Shown one piece after another: positions 8,901 through 16,141 of a stretch of 64,000 nt of DNA (position 1 is its first letter; each line of letters starts with the position of its first letter). The stretch covers positions 55,907-119,906 of the forward strand of contig CAWKGD010000004.1 in the NCBI GenBank assembly GCA_963849105.1, written 5' to 3'. The position numbers and the translations under genes were made by a program. This DNA is from CAVRXQ01 sp963849105 (lineage in GTDB: Bacteria; Actinomycetota; Acidimicrobiia; Acidimicrobiales; Bog-793). The notes beneath the pieces are model-generated. The model did no database searches and was not told where the DNA came from. It worked only from the letters and a program-made list of their open reading frames with translations.

Positions 8901-9395
8901 CCGACGACGACCGAGGTCGTCATCACTTCAAGTCAAGCTGAACTCCTAGCGCTCCCGAAACTATTGAGAACCAACGAACACGCGGTGGACCCTCTGGGGC
9001 ATTGTCATTGTTCGGTGCTACCCCCCGAGGACCATCCGAGACGCGCATTATGGGGCGCTACTACGACTCTCGAGCCGTCGATCGGTGCTTCCTGGTTGCG
9101 TCGGTAACCGCCAGCCCGGCACGCCGGATCGGTTCATCGGGAGTCCGGCTACCGCGCCTCTTCGAAAGCTGTTTGGGCGCCCACTCGGTGGAGGAGTTGA
9201 AACCTTCGATTCGCGGGTCCGATGCGGCGCCTCCAAGAAGGAGGCGACGCCGTTCAGTTGGGCGGGAGAGAACTTGGAGATGGCGTTTGCGAGAACGGCT
9301 GCTTGCTCGACGTAGAGGGGAGCGAGCTCTCCGCCAGCTCGACGTGTTGACGGGCGCGACCGCGCGCTTCTCTTGGGCGCTTACGCTCCGTTGGC
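8752..9395. other. Region between IS110 transposase and aldo/keto reductase, 644 bp
   Basis: The first 150 bp or so is the non-coding IS110 end, a likely bridge-RNA region. The rest has no intact gene; a decayed MarR-like fragment is annotated at 9213-9341. Several long frames across it are composition artefacts of the GC-rich sequence. Confidence 0.5.
9213..9341 (-). pseudogene. Possible C-terminal remnant of a MarR-family regulator
   Basis: Minus-strand reading gives GELAPLYVEQAAVLANAISK followed by FSPAQLNGVASFLEAPHR. This resembles the C-terminal dimerisation helix of MarR-type regulators, where a PL.....L...I..F....L..V..FL pattern is common. No winged-helix domain is found upstream, where a stop codon and then the divergent aldo/keto reductase gene begin. 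There is no usable start. It would represent the tail of a lost divergent regulator. Confidence 0.35.
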
Positions 9396-10364
9396 ATGCG
9401 GTACGTCGACGTCGGCGGAGTGCACCTTTCGAGGATTGGCGTCGGGACGTGGCAGTTCGGATCCCGCGAATGGGGCTACGGCGCGGAGTACGCACGAGGC
9501 GAGGCAGTTCGGATCGTGCGGCGCGCGCTCGACCTTGGAATCAACCTTCTCGACACGGCCGAGATCTACGGCTTCGGCCAATCTGAGCACGTCGTTGGGC
9601 GCGCCATTGCGGGCCGACGTGATGAGGCGTTCGTCGCCACGAAGGTCTTTCCGCTGCTTCCGGTTGCACCCGTGATCGAGTGGCGCGCAAGAGCGAGCGC
9701 CCGTCGTCTCGGGATCGCGGCGATCGACCTCTACCAGATCCATCAGCCCAACCCCTTGGTCCCGATCCGCATCCAGATGGAAGGCTTGCGCCGCCTCCTA
9801 GATGAAGGCCTCGTGCGTCATGTCGGCGTCAGCAACTTTTCGCTCTCACGCTGGCAAACGGCGGAGACATCCCTCGGTTGTCCGGTCCTTTCCAATCAGG
9901 TCCGCTTCAGCCTCGTCGACCGGCGGCCGCTCCAAACTCTCGTGCCGTGGGCGACCGAACACGATCGGCTCGTCATTGCCTACAGCCCGCTCGGGCAGGG
10001 ATTGCTCTCGGCCCGCTACGACGCGACGAACGCGCCGCGGCGAGGAGTTCGGGCGATGAACCCGCACTTTCTGCCAGAGAATCTCAGCCGCGCGAGCGAC
10101 ATCCTCGAGTTGCTGCGGGACATCGCGAAGAGCCACGACGCGACGCCAGCACAGGTTGCGCTTGCGTGGGTCATCCGGCAACCGAACGTTGTCGCGATTC
10201 CCGGCGCAAGCACCGTCGAACAGCTTGAACACAACGCCGCCGCCGCAGAGCTCGAGCTCACAGACGAGGAAGAGGCGCGGCTGAAAACGGCGGCCGAATT
10301 GTTTCACCCAGTCGAAGGTTCGGCTGCCCTCCCGCAGTTGCTGCGGAAGCGACTTCCGTACTGA
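9396..10364 (+). CDS. Aldo/keto reductase
   Basis: A 322-residue NADPH-dependent oxidoreductase of the AKR superfamily. The catalytic tetrad is visible: Asp53 and Tyr58 (LLDTAEIYG), Lys83 (VATKVF) and His116 (QIHQPN). Further family markers are GVSNFS, AYSPLGQGLL and the cofactor-binding IPGAS..EQLEHN segment near the C-terminus. The length is normal. It acts in the cytoplasm on an unknown carbonyl substrate. It begins at ATG, and its stop codon directly abuts an IS110-derived remnant, so the 3' flank has been rearranged. Confidence 0.88.
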   Translation: MRYVDVGGVHLSRIGVGTWQFGSREWGYGAEYARGEAVRIVRRALDLGINLLDTAEIYGFGQSEHVVGRAIAGRRDEAFVATKVFPLLPVAPVIEWRARASARRLGIAAIDLYQIHQPNPLVPIRIQMEGLRRLLDEGLVRHVGVSNFSLSRWQTAETSLGCPVLSNQVRFSLVDRRPLQTLVPWATEHDRLVIAYSPLGQGLLSARYDATNAPRRGVRAMNPHFLPENLSRASDILELLRDIAKSHDATPAQVALAWVIRQPNVVAIPGASTVEQLEHNAAAAELELTDEEEARLKTAAELFHPVEGSAALPQLLRKRLPY

Positions 10365-10496
10365 ACAAAGAAACAGGCCCTTCGATGCCTCGAGCGCTAC
10401 GTCGCTCGAGAGGTCTTCGCGCTCTGCGCGACCGCCCGAGACGCGGATGCGATCTTTGCCCTTTCTACGCCCGTCGAAAGACGCCTCGGTTTCTGA
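10365..10496 (+). pseudogene. Remnant of the C-terminus of a second IS110-family transposase
   Basis: Immediately after the aldo/keto reductase stop the same frame reads TKKQALRCLERYVAREVFAL and stays open to TGA 10494-10496. The pattern T-K-x-x-A-x-R-C-L-x-R-Y-V-A-R-E matches the extreme C-terminus of IS110 transposases and the tail of the element at 7706-8751 (ILKRYVAREVYRHL). No start or catalytic domain remains, so it is a fossil of another insertion on the opposite strand to the nearby element. Confidence 0.5.
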
Positions 10497-10616
10497 GGCC
10501 GCGTAGCTGCGCGATTCGCGGACGCGGATGCGGGATTAGCTCCTTTTCACCGTGTCCGCGTTCGAGGAGGGGTACGGTTCTCTTAGGCGTTGCGAACTCC
10601 TCTGGTAAGGGCCGAT

Positions 10617-11144
10617 ATGGCGAACTTCGAGAGCCGGCGAGTAAGAGCGAAGGTGGGTCTGGTCGCAGTGGTGCTGTTAGCGGCACTTGCTGCACTGGTA
10701 CCGGCAGCGACCAACGTAGCGGGAAGCACGGTAAACACATTTACCTTGAGCGGTAAGTACCACGGAACGCTCACGCTCACAAATCCATCGAAGGATTGCT
10801 ACATCTACGAGTTCCCCACTTCTTCGCATCTCTACGACACCATCAAACTGGATCCGATAACCGGGGTCCTTTCCGGTCTGAAAACAACCTCGTGGTTCTT
10901 TCTCGACACTGAGCCGAAGCAAGGTACATACGTCTCGACGCACACGAGCTCTTCATCACATGGTGCACGGATCGAGCCAGAGAACCCGAACGTGAGCATC
11001 TCGTTTTCCCAAACATCAGGCACCATCAAGTTCGACGGCAAGACCGGCTCAGTGGACATGAAGATGGTGTTCAACACCGGAGTCGCGAACACGGTTACCG
11101 AGACCCTGATCGGGAACTGGAGCTGTCCCGCGGTTCTCCACTAA
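10617..11144 (+). CDS. Secreted protein of unknown function
   Basis: A 175-residue protein with a Sec-type signal peptide: a basic N-terminus (SRRVRAKVG), a hydrophobic core LVAVVLLAALAALV and likely cleavage near PAATNVAGS. The mature part is rich in Ser, Thr and Gly with alternating hydrophobic residues, suggesting a beta-sandwich. Two cysteines (DCYIYEF near the start, NWSCP near the end) could form a disulfide. No family is recognised. The ATG at 10617 follows an AAGGG site and is preferred to an in-frame upstream TTG at 10590. No operon partners are evident. Confidence 0.6.
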   Translation: MANFESRRVRAKVGLVAVVLLAALAALVPAATNVAGSTVNTFTLSGKYHGTLTLTNPSKDCYIYEFPTSSHLYDTIKLDPITGVLSGLKTTSWFFLDTEPKQGTYVSTHTSSSSHGARIEPENPNVSISFSQTSGTIKFDGKTGSVDMKMVFNTGVANTVTETLIGNWSCPAVLH

Positions 11145-11196
11145 GCGACCCGCGTTGATTAATTGGGTTCTATTAGATCGCGTTCCGTAGTGTCAC

Positions 11197-11222
11197 CGAC
11201 CCGGTGCGAGTTCAACGGGTCG
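11197..11222 (+). other. Small hairpin downstream of the secreted-protein gene
   Basis: CGACCCG (11197-11203) and CGGGTCG (11216-11222) form a perfect 7-bp stem with a 12-nt loop. No T-run follows, so termination is uncertain. Confidence 0.3.
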
Positions 11223-11284
11223 TGGGCGCTTTCACCCCGCAGTGCGCGCGCATTGTTATGGGACACGCGAGCCAATCGCAGCGT

Positions 11285-11313
11285 TTGACTCTTGCAGCAC
11301 GCTCTTCTAGTGT
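11285..11313 (+). promoter_or_regulatory. Sigma-A-type promoter of the ytrA-like operon, probably leaderless
   Basis: TTGACT at 11285-11290 and TAGTGT at 11308-11313 are separated by exactly 17 nt. A start site about 7 nt downstream of the -10 box falls on or next to the ATG at 11321, and no Shine-Dalgarno sequence precedes that ATG. A leaderless transcript is therefore likely; this is common in actinobacteria but inferred here. Confidence 0.65.
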
Positions 11314-11339
11314 TCTCTAGATGAGTAGAGAAGTACTAG
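11307..11339 (+). promoter_or_regulatory. Inverted-repeat operator over -10 box and start codon
   Basis: Left arm CTAGTGTTCTCTA (11307-11319) and right arm TAGAGAAGTACTAG (11326-11339) are near-perfect reverse complements around the 6-nt centre GATGAG. The repeat covers the -10 element, the predicted start site and the ATG of the GntR/YtrA gene. This placement is ideal for autorepression by the encoded dimeric regulator, though which protein binds is inference. Confidence 0.6.
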
Positions 11340-11737
11340 GGCAGTCGATCAGCTTTCAGCTGAACCCGGACTCCGGAGTGCCCGCGTACTTGCAGCTTGC
11401 GCAACAGGTCAAGCAGGCCATCCGGATGGGGATCTTGGACGTTGGCGACAAGCTGCCGACGGTAAAAGAGGTGGTGGCGGAGGTGGCCATCAACCCAAAC
11501 ACGGTCATGAAGGCCTATTGGCAGCTCGAACACGAAGGCCTCGTGGAAGGCCGCCAAGGTGTTGGCACATTCGTCTCTCGGCGTCCTTCGGGCCCGCCGC
11601 CCGACACCCAGGCACGCTTGGCCCGGAGGCTCGAACGGTGGGTGCAGTCGGCGCGGGCTGAGGGTCTGGACGACGAGTCCATAGAGGCGATGCTGCGCGC
11701 AACGCTGTGCAGCTCGCGCGTTGAGAGAACAGCGTGA
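11321..11737 (+). CDS. GntR-family transcriptional regulator, YtrA subfamily
   Basis: A 138-residue regulator with an N-terminal winged helix (PAYLQLAQQVKQAIRMGILD, LPTVKEVV, NPNTVMKAYWQLEHEGLVEG) and only a short helical tail. This is the YtrA layout, in which regulator and ABC transporter genes are adjacent. Such proteins usually repress their own ABC operon and respond to cell-envelope stress or antibiotics. It is the first gene of a four-gene operon and its stop overlaps the next start as GTGA. The gene appears leaderless and its start codon lies inside a palindrome. Confidence 0.88.
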   Translation: MSREVLGQSISFQLNPDSGVPAYLQLAQQVKQAIRMGILDVGDKLPTVKEVVAEVAINPNTVMKAYWQLEHEGLVEGRQGVGTFVSRRPSGPPPDTQARLARRLERWVQSARAEGLDDESIEAMLRATLCSSRVERTA

Positions 11738-12642
11738 ACATGCACGACGCACCGGCGATCCACACGTCCGGGTTAGGCAAGCGTTACGGCTCCAACTGGG
11801 CACTCCAGGACTTCTCGGTGTCGGTAGCGCGTGGTCATGTGACGGCATTGGTCGGGCCGAATGGCGCGGGAAAGACGACCTTGCTCAAGCTCCTCGTCGG
11901 GCTGTGTGCCCCGAGTGCAGGTGAAGCCGAGGTGCTCGGACGCGTACCCGAACAGAGCGAGGAGTTCTTGGCAAGCATCGGCTACCTCGCCCAAGATGTC
12001 CCTCTCTACAAGCGGCTCAGCGCCGACGACCACCTGGAGATCGGCACGCACCTCAATCGCGACTGGGATGCCGCTACCGCCCGAGCGCGACTCAGCGCGT
12101 TGAGGATCCCCCTGGACCGGCCAGTTGCCACACTCTCGGGTGGCGAGCGGGCCCAAGTCGGCCTGAGTCTGGTCCTGGCGAAGCGGCCTCAACTCCTGCT
12201 GCTCGACGAACCGATGGCCGCGTTGGACCCGCTGGCCCGCCGCGAGTTCTTGGCGTCGCTCACCGCGGCGGTCGCCGAAGAGAATCTCTCAGTCGTCGTG
12301 TCGTCGCACCTGCTCCACGACCTCGAGCGTGTCTGCGATTACTTGATCCTCCTAAGCACTTCGCGAACCCAGCTGTGCGGCGACATCGGTGAGCTCCTCG
12401 ACCAACACCGGACCCTGGTCGGTCCGCGCCGGGGTCTGCACGAGCTCGAACCCCGCCTCGCCGTCGTGAAGGCGACCCAGACGACCAAACAGACGCGCCT
12501 TCTCGTGCGCACACACGGTCCGGTCCTCGACCCGTCCTGGGAGGTGTCCGAGGTGGGATTGGAGGACATCGTGCTCGCCTACATGGAACAAGAGCAAGCG
12601 CTGTCGGAGGGTCAGCTTGTCGAGCTCGGACGTGCGCGATGA
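11734..12642 (+). CDS. ABC transporter ATP-binding protein
   Basis: A 302-residue ABC ATPase with Walker A GPNGAGKT (41-48), signature LSGGE (134-138) and Walker B LLLLDEP (154-160) followed by MAALDP and an H-loop histidine in SSHLLHDLERV. The C-terminal extension of about 90 residues is typical of single-domain exporters of the YtrB/BcrA/CcmA type. It would form a homodimer with the next gene product as membrane partner. It starts at GTG overlapping the regulator stop, and ATGA overlaps the permease start. Likely drug, peptide or lipid export; substrate unknown. Confidence 0.9.
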   Translation: MNMHDAPAIHTSGLGKRYGSNWALQDFSVSVARGHVTALVGPNGAGKTTLLKLLVGLCAPSAGEAEVLGRVPEQSEEFLASIGYLAQDVPLYKRLSADDHLEIGTHLNRDWDAATARARLSALRIPLDRPVATLSGGERAQVGLSLVLAKRPQLLLLDEPMAALDPLARREFLASLTAAVAEENLSVVVSSHLLHDLERVCDYLILLSTSRTQLCGDIGELLDQHRTLVGPRRGLHELEPRLAVVKATQTTKQTRLLVRTHGPVLDPSWEVSEVGLEDIVLAYMEQEQALSEGQLVELGRAR

Positions 12643-13385
12643 CCTACTTGATGTGGCGCCTGCATCGAGGTCAGCTGCTCATCGCCGGAGGGTCCCTGAT
12701 CGCTCTCACGGCCGCGCTGTTGCTCATTCCGAAAGCCGACACCCACGCCATCCAGGCGATCGACCTTGCCACGATCGTCGTGCCGCTTCTCCTCGGACTG
12801 TTCTGGGGTGCGCCAACGCTTGCCAAGGAGTTCGAGAACGGAACGAACGGCCTCGCCTGGACCCAATGCGTCACGCGACGTCGCTGGTTGAGCAGCAATC
12901 TGTTTTGGACGATCCTCGCCGCCGCCGCATGGGGTGCAGCCTTGACCGCGGCGGTCACCTGGTGGAGTCTCTCTAAGGTTTCACTCGGTCTCTCCCGCCT
13001 AGCGCCCGGTCCGTTCGATATCCAAGGGATCGTTCCGGTGGCGTATTCGGTCTTTGCCGTCGTGCTCGGCATCGTCGTGGGTTCGATGATTCGACGAGTG
13101 TTACCCGCCATGGCGACAACCTTGGCAATGTTCGCCGCCGTGCGCATCGTGATCGCCGTCGTTGTCCGTCCGCATTACATGAGCCCGTTATCAAAACCGG
13201 CTTCTGTAAGCATGAATGCGCCGGCTGGCGCCTGGTTGCTTTCGATCAATAGGCGCGGCTTGCTCATATACCAGCCAGCCGATCGATTCTGGGTTTTCCA
13301 GGGAATCGAGACCGGGGTATTCGTTGTGTTGGCTGCAGCCCTCGTCGCACTGACCTACCGAATGGTGGTTACCCGTGACGCCTGA
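12639..13385 (+). CDS. ABC transporter permease (ABC-2 type)
   Basis: A 248-residue membrane protein with about six hydrophobic helices: about 14-30, 43-59, 87-108, 129-149, 153-175 and a last one near 222-242. The cytoplasmic loop after the second helix (AKEFENGTNGLAWTQCVTRRRWL) is a typical ABC-2 permease element, where a transport ATPase docks. Together with the preceding ATPase it makes a complete exporter. It overlaps the ATPase gene by 4 nt and the lipoprotein gene by 11 nt, indicating tight coupling. Confidence 0.8.
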   Translation: MTYLMWRLHRGQLLIAGGSLIALTAALLLIPKADTHAIQAIDLATIVVPLLLGLFWGAPTLAKEFENGTNGLAWTQCVTRRRWLSSNLFWTILAAAAWGAALTAAVTWWSLSKVSLGLSRLAPGPFDIQGIVPVAYSVFAVVLGIVVGSMIRRVLPAMATTLAMFAAVRIVIAVVVRPHYMSPLSKPASVSMNAPAGAWLLSINRRGLLIYQPADRFWVFQGIETGVFVVLAAALVALTYRMVVTRDA

Positions 13386-13974
13386 GCGAGGTACCAGCCC
13401 TCGCTGCGTCCGACATTTCGTAACGATCTGGCTCGCGCTGGTGAGTATCGCGGTGCTGTTCGCCGCCTGTGGAGGATCGTCCACACCGGGGGTCGCGAGC
13501 GCTGGCTCATCGACGACCACGAGCTCGCCGCCTCCGACGTCGGAGAATGCGCAGTTCGCACGATTCGGCTCCTGCATGCGTTCTCACGGCGAGCCCCAGT
13601 TCCAGAACCCGACCGCGAGCGGCAACACGATCGGGTTCACGGTGTCGCCCAGTCTCGGGATCGGTACTCCGCGATACGCGGGCGCTGTAGACGCGTGCGA
13701 GCGATATCTTCCTTTTGGCGCTCAGAACCTCGTGTCCCCGAATCTCCCGCCTGGCATGCAGCAGCGGATCACCCAAGCCGATGAGGTCGACTATCTGAAA
13801 GCCGTCGACTGCATGCATTCCCACGGCTTCCCGAGCATTCCCGATCCGACGTTCACGGGTGGCAATGTCCACATCGCGGTGCCGAAGAGCATCGACACGA
13901 ACTCGCCGATCTTTCAACGGGCGCTTTCGACTTGCCGGAAGCTGATTCCTATGGGGTTGCCGTACAGCCACTGA
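13375..13974 (+). CDS. Lipoprotein with two Cys/His repeats, operon partner of an ABC exporter
   Basis: A 199-residue lipoprotein. The signal helix (IWLALVSIAVLFAAC, lipobox LFAAC) is followed by a Ser/Thr-rich linker. Two repeats then carry C-x3-H motifs (GSCMRSHGEPQF; VDCMHSHGFPSIPDP) and closing cysteines (DACERYLPFG; STCRKLIPMG). It is paralogous to 1948-2604. The start at GTG 13375 overlaps the permease end by 11 nt, making it the fourth gene of the YtrA-type operon. An extracytoplasmic accessory role for the exporter, or metal/redox binding, is plausible but undemonstrated. Confidence 0.7.
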   Translation: MTPERGTSPRCVRHFVTIWLALVSIAVLFAACGGSSTPGVASAGSSTTTSSPPPTSENAQFARFGSCMRSHGEPQFQNPTASGNTIGFTVSPSLGIGTPRYAGAVDACERYLPFGAQNLVSPNLPPGMQQRITQADEVDYLKAVDCMHSHGFPSIPDPTFTGGNVHIAVPKSIDTNSPIFQRALSTCRKLIPMGLPYSH

Positions 13975-14358
13975 TGCCCCGGGGCACCCGGGCGCTCGCC
14001 TTCGCGGGCGCCGCTCGCGCCTTGACAACAGGTCGCGTTTCGTTGCGCCCACACCGGGATGTTCTGAGTCGCGACCTTATAAATTTCGGAAGCGTTGGCG
14101 ACGCGCCAGAATCGGTGTTACGCGCTTTCGCGAAGTGCCACATATTGCGCGGCAATAACGATGCGGGACGCGTCCCTAAGGCAGCCGATCGGGGTCACTC
14201 GCGGGGCGCGGGTGAAACAGTGATTAATCGTGCAGCTATATGCGAACAATTAAACGCGAAACGACCCGCCCCGACTAGTCTCCCTCGACGAACCGACGTG
14301 GTTGACTGAAGGGCTTCAGACCCCGTCGTAAGCGGGGCATGAGCCCCGACGGGTAGAG
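13975..14358. other. Intergenic region, 384 bp, containing the second copy of the dispersed repeat
   Basis: No gene is supported. Repeat copy B lies at 14103-14176. An AT-richer patch (ATTAATCGTGCAGC and AACAATTAAACGC, about 14221-14256) follows it and could hold a promoter, but no good hexamer pair is seen. Confidence 0.5.
14103..14176 (+). repeat. Dispersed intergenic repeat, copy B
   Basis: Second copy of the element at 4446-4517. It shares GCGCC, GTTACG, TCGCG, AGTGCCACATA, AATAACGA and GGGACGCG in order. Internal dyads such as TTCGCGAA and TTGC-GCG-GCAA are better kept in this copy, and the outer ends GTTA/TAAC are also inverted. Confidence 0.6.
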
Positions 14359-14835
14359 GTGCCAGTGGCCGAACCCACGCAGCCCGCAGAGCGAATGCGA
14401 ATGGTGGTGTGCCACTTCATCGTCTCCGATGACGTCGAGCGCTCCCGGCGCTTCTATACCGAGGTACTCGGTGGCAGGGTGGTCTTCGGCCCAGAGCCGA
14501 CCAATATCGCACTCGCCAACAGCTTCATCATCATCAACGGCGGCGGAGGCCCGACCGACGACAAGCCCACGGTCACCCTTGAGACGCCGAGCGACCCCGA
14601 CCGGGTCAGCAGCTTCCTCAATATCCGGGTTGCAGACATTCACGCCGTGTACGCCGAATGGAGCGCCCGAGGCGCGCAGTTCCTAACGCCGCCGAAGCAG
14701 CACCAGTACGAGATCCGTTGCTACATCCGAGATCCCGACGGTTACATCATCGAGGTCGGGCAAACCACCGACCCACAGGGAGACTGGTGGCCCGCCGACT
14801 GGCCACCGATCAACCCCGGCAGGCAATCCGACTGA
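14359..14835 (+). CDS. VOC (glyoxalase/dioxygenase-fold) family protein
   Basis: A 158-residue protein with the VOC double module. Module one has CHFIVSDDVERSRRFYTEVLG; module two has FLNIRVADIHAVYAEWSARG and ends with CYIRDPDGYIIEVGQTTDP. The metal-ligand positions of the family are represented by the His near the start and the Glu in IIEVGQ. It resembles actinobacterial glyoxalase-like proteins linked to resistance or small-molecule modification. GTG 14359 is used here; GTG 14365 or the ATG at 14395 are alternatives. It stands alone. Confidence 0.72.
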   Translation: MPVAEPTQPAERMRMVVCHFIVSDDVERSRRFYTEVLGGRVVFGPEPTNIALANSFIIINGGGGPTDDKPTVTLETPSDPDRVSSFLNIRVADIHAVYAEWSARGAQFLTPPKQHQYEIRCYIRDPDGYIIEVGQTTDPQGDWWPADWPPINPGRQSD

Positions 14836-15030
14836 ACCCCGTCTCCTCGATGTCGCGAAGACGGCCATCGCCTGACCCGGGAAGGCAGCGCGAAACTCAC
14901 GGTGACCGGCACGGGTACGTCACCACCATCCGAGCAAGACGACGCCGGATAATTCAGTCCAAGTAATTGAGTTCAAGTAAACGCGCGGTCTGGCGATTGC
15001 CAGTCAGTCGGTTGGTGCGCGAGTCCGCCG

Positions 15031-15417
15031 TCAGGTTCGTCCGTCCGACGGCAGAAAACCGCTGCACAGAATGCGGAGCTTCGTGATCTTGTCATCGGCC
15101 TCGTCAAAATAAGCTGTCTGTTCGCAGACGTACTCTCCGCCTGGGTTACGGATCCGGAAGCGGTACACGATTCGCTCGCGGTCGACGACTCGATCTGTCG
15201 AGACGTCGAGAACCTCGTAGATGTCGTCACTCGGCCCAAACCACTCTTTGAAGACCGATTCAACGAGGTCGTTCGCCGTCGTCGCCTCCCACGGCCGACC
15301 GGGTGTCAGACCGCGAAAGTCAATTTTCGGGTCGACCACATCCTCTAGACGTACCCAGTCTTTGGCGAGTAAGGACCGGACGAATCTTTCGCCAACCGGA
15401 GCGTCTGTAGACGTCAT
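15031..15417 (-). CDS. SnoaL/NTF2-like protein
   Basis: A 128-residue protein with the cone-shaped NTF2 fold pattern: an N-terminal helix (GERFVRSLLAKDWVRLEDVV), then FRGLTPGRPWEATTANDLVE and long beta strands (ERIVYRFRIRN, YVCEQTAYFDEADDKITKLRI). Members include small ketosteroid-isomerase- and SnoaL-like enzymes of unknown substrate. The ATG at 15417 has an AGGGGG site about 8 nt upstream and is preferred to a GTG three codons earlier. Monocistronic. Confidence 0.65.
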   Translation of the reverse strand: MTSTDAPVGERFVRSLLAKDWVRLEDVVDPKIDFRGLTPGRPWEATTANDLVESVFKEWFGPSDDIYEVLDVSTDRVVDRERIVYRFRIRNPGGEYVCEQTAYFDEADDKITKLRILCSGFLPSDGRT

Positions 15418-15679
15418 AGAGAACACCCCCTATCTGCAATTGCGCGCGTCACTAGACGGTTGCGGGATTTACATCTCCTCGGCCCGAAGCACGTCGAGCT
15501 TGCGGAACTTCCGATCGCCGGATGTGATTTTTTCCATCCGGGACGCGAACTGTACTGATCGCTGGGGCACATGTTTCGAGCGAGATGGAGAGTGGCGTCA
15601 CCTGGAAAGTGGAGCGGATCACGTCGTGTCGCTCACGAAGAGCCACGGCATACGGCTCGGTATCGAGTCCTTCTGAGCG

Positions 15680-15702
15680 CTCCCCCACGTGGAAGGGGGG
15701 AG
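15680..15702. other. GC-rich hairpin
   Basis: CTCCCCC (15680-15686) pairs with GGGGGAG within 15695-15702 across an 8-9 nt loop. There is no T-run on either side, so a terminator role is doubtful. Confidence 0.3.
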
Positions 15703-15750
15703 ACGGAGCCGAGGTGGGGTCCTGTTTCTGTCCTCAATTTCGAGTCCTCT

Positions 15751-15771
15751 GCGTGCCACTGGCGTGCCACT
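15751..15771 (+). repeat. Two direct copies of GCGTGCCACT
   Basis: Identical 10-mers at 15751-15760 and 15762-15771, offset by 11 bp (one helical turn), lie about 95 bp from the 3' end of tRNA-Glu. Spaced short direct repeats beside a tRNA 3' end are what arm-type integrase sites look like, but no integrase or second attachment site is seen. Confidence 0.4.
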
Positions 15772-15864
15772 ACGAACGGGGGATGGCGGTTTCGAGTGGT
15801 TTCCAACGGTGCCAAGCGGCAGAGTCAAGAGCACCTCAACTGCTGGTAGATACCTAAAACTGCC

Positions 15865-15939
15865 AGCAGCCCCAACGGGGTTCGAACCCGTGTCTCCACC
15901 TTGAGAGGGTGGTGTCCTAGGCCACTAGACGATGGGGCC
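15865..15939 (-). tRNA. tRNA-Glu (CTC anticodon)
   Basis: The minus strand starts GGCCCCA and folds into a full cloverleaf. The anticodon arm is CACCC-TCTCAAG-GTG with anticodon CTC, the T-arm is ACGGG-TTCGAAC-CCCGT, and the 3' acceptor strand TGGGGCT is followed by discriminator G. CCA is not encoded. It sits with tRNA-Gln and gltX, a common actinobacterial neighbourhood. Confidence 0.93.
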
Positions 15940-16011
15940 GGGTGCAACGGCGCGCTCGCCCCGATCCCTTCGTTCGAAAAGGAGCGAAGTCGCGTCGCCA
16001 CATTCGCTTCG

Positions 16012-16083
16012 CTCGGGGGGGAGGACTCGAACCCCCAATAACAGGGCCAGAACCTGTCGTGTTGCCGATTACACCACCCCCGA
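16012..16083 (-). tRNA. tRNA-Gln (CTG anticodon)
   Basis: The minus strand has acceptor TCGGGGG pairing with CCCCCGA. The anticodon arm is CAGGTTCTGGCCCTG with anticodon CTG, the T-arm is GGGGG-TTCGAGT-CCTCC, and the discriminator is G. CCA is not encoded. It is paired with tRNA-Glu 72 bp downstream, likely co-transcribed. Confidence 0.92.
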
Positions 16084-16141
16084 TCGGGCGGGAGGATCCT
16101 ATCGGGGCTTTTGGTGGATCCCGGGTGCTCGAATCATCTCG

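Larger units (their letters stand above)
15418..15864. other. Intergenic region upstream of tRNA-Glu 3' end, 447 bp
   Basis: No gene supported. It contains a CTCCCCC/GGGGGGAG hairpin (15680-15702), a spaced direct repeat of GCGTGCCACT (15751-15771) and a hairpin CTGCTGG/CCAGCAG that includes the end of the tRNA-Glu sequence. Confidence 0.5.

Noticed and set aside
9002..9586. 194-residue frame running into the aldo/keto reductase
   Set aside because: Composition is Arg-rich without any motif, and it overlaps a well-supported gene in another frame.
11226..11269. Possible third copy of the 72-nt intergenic repeat
   Set aside because: Only short words (GCGCTTTC, AGTGC, GGGACACGCG) are shared, without the continuous blocks of copies A and B.
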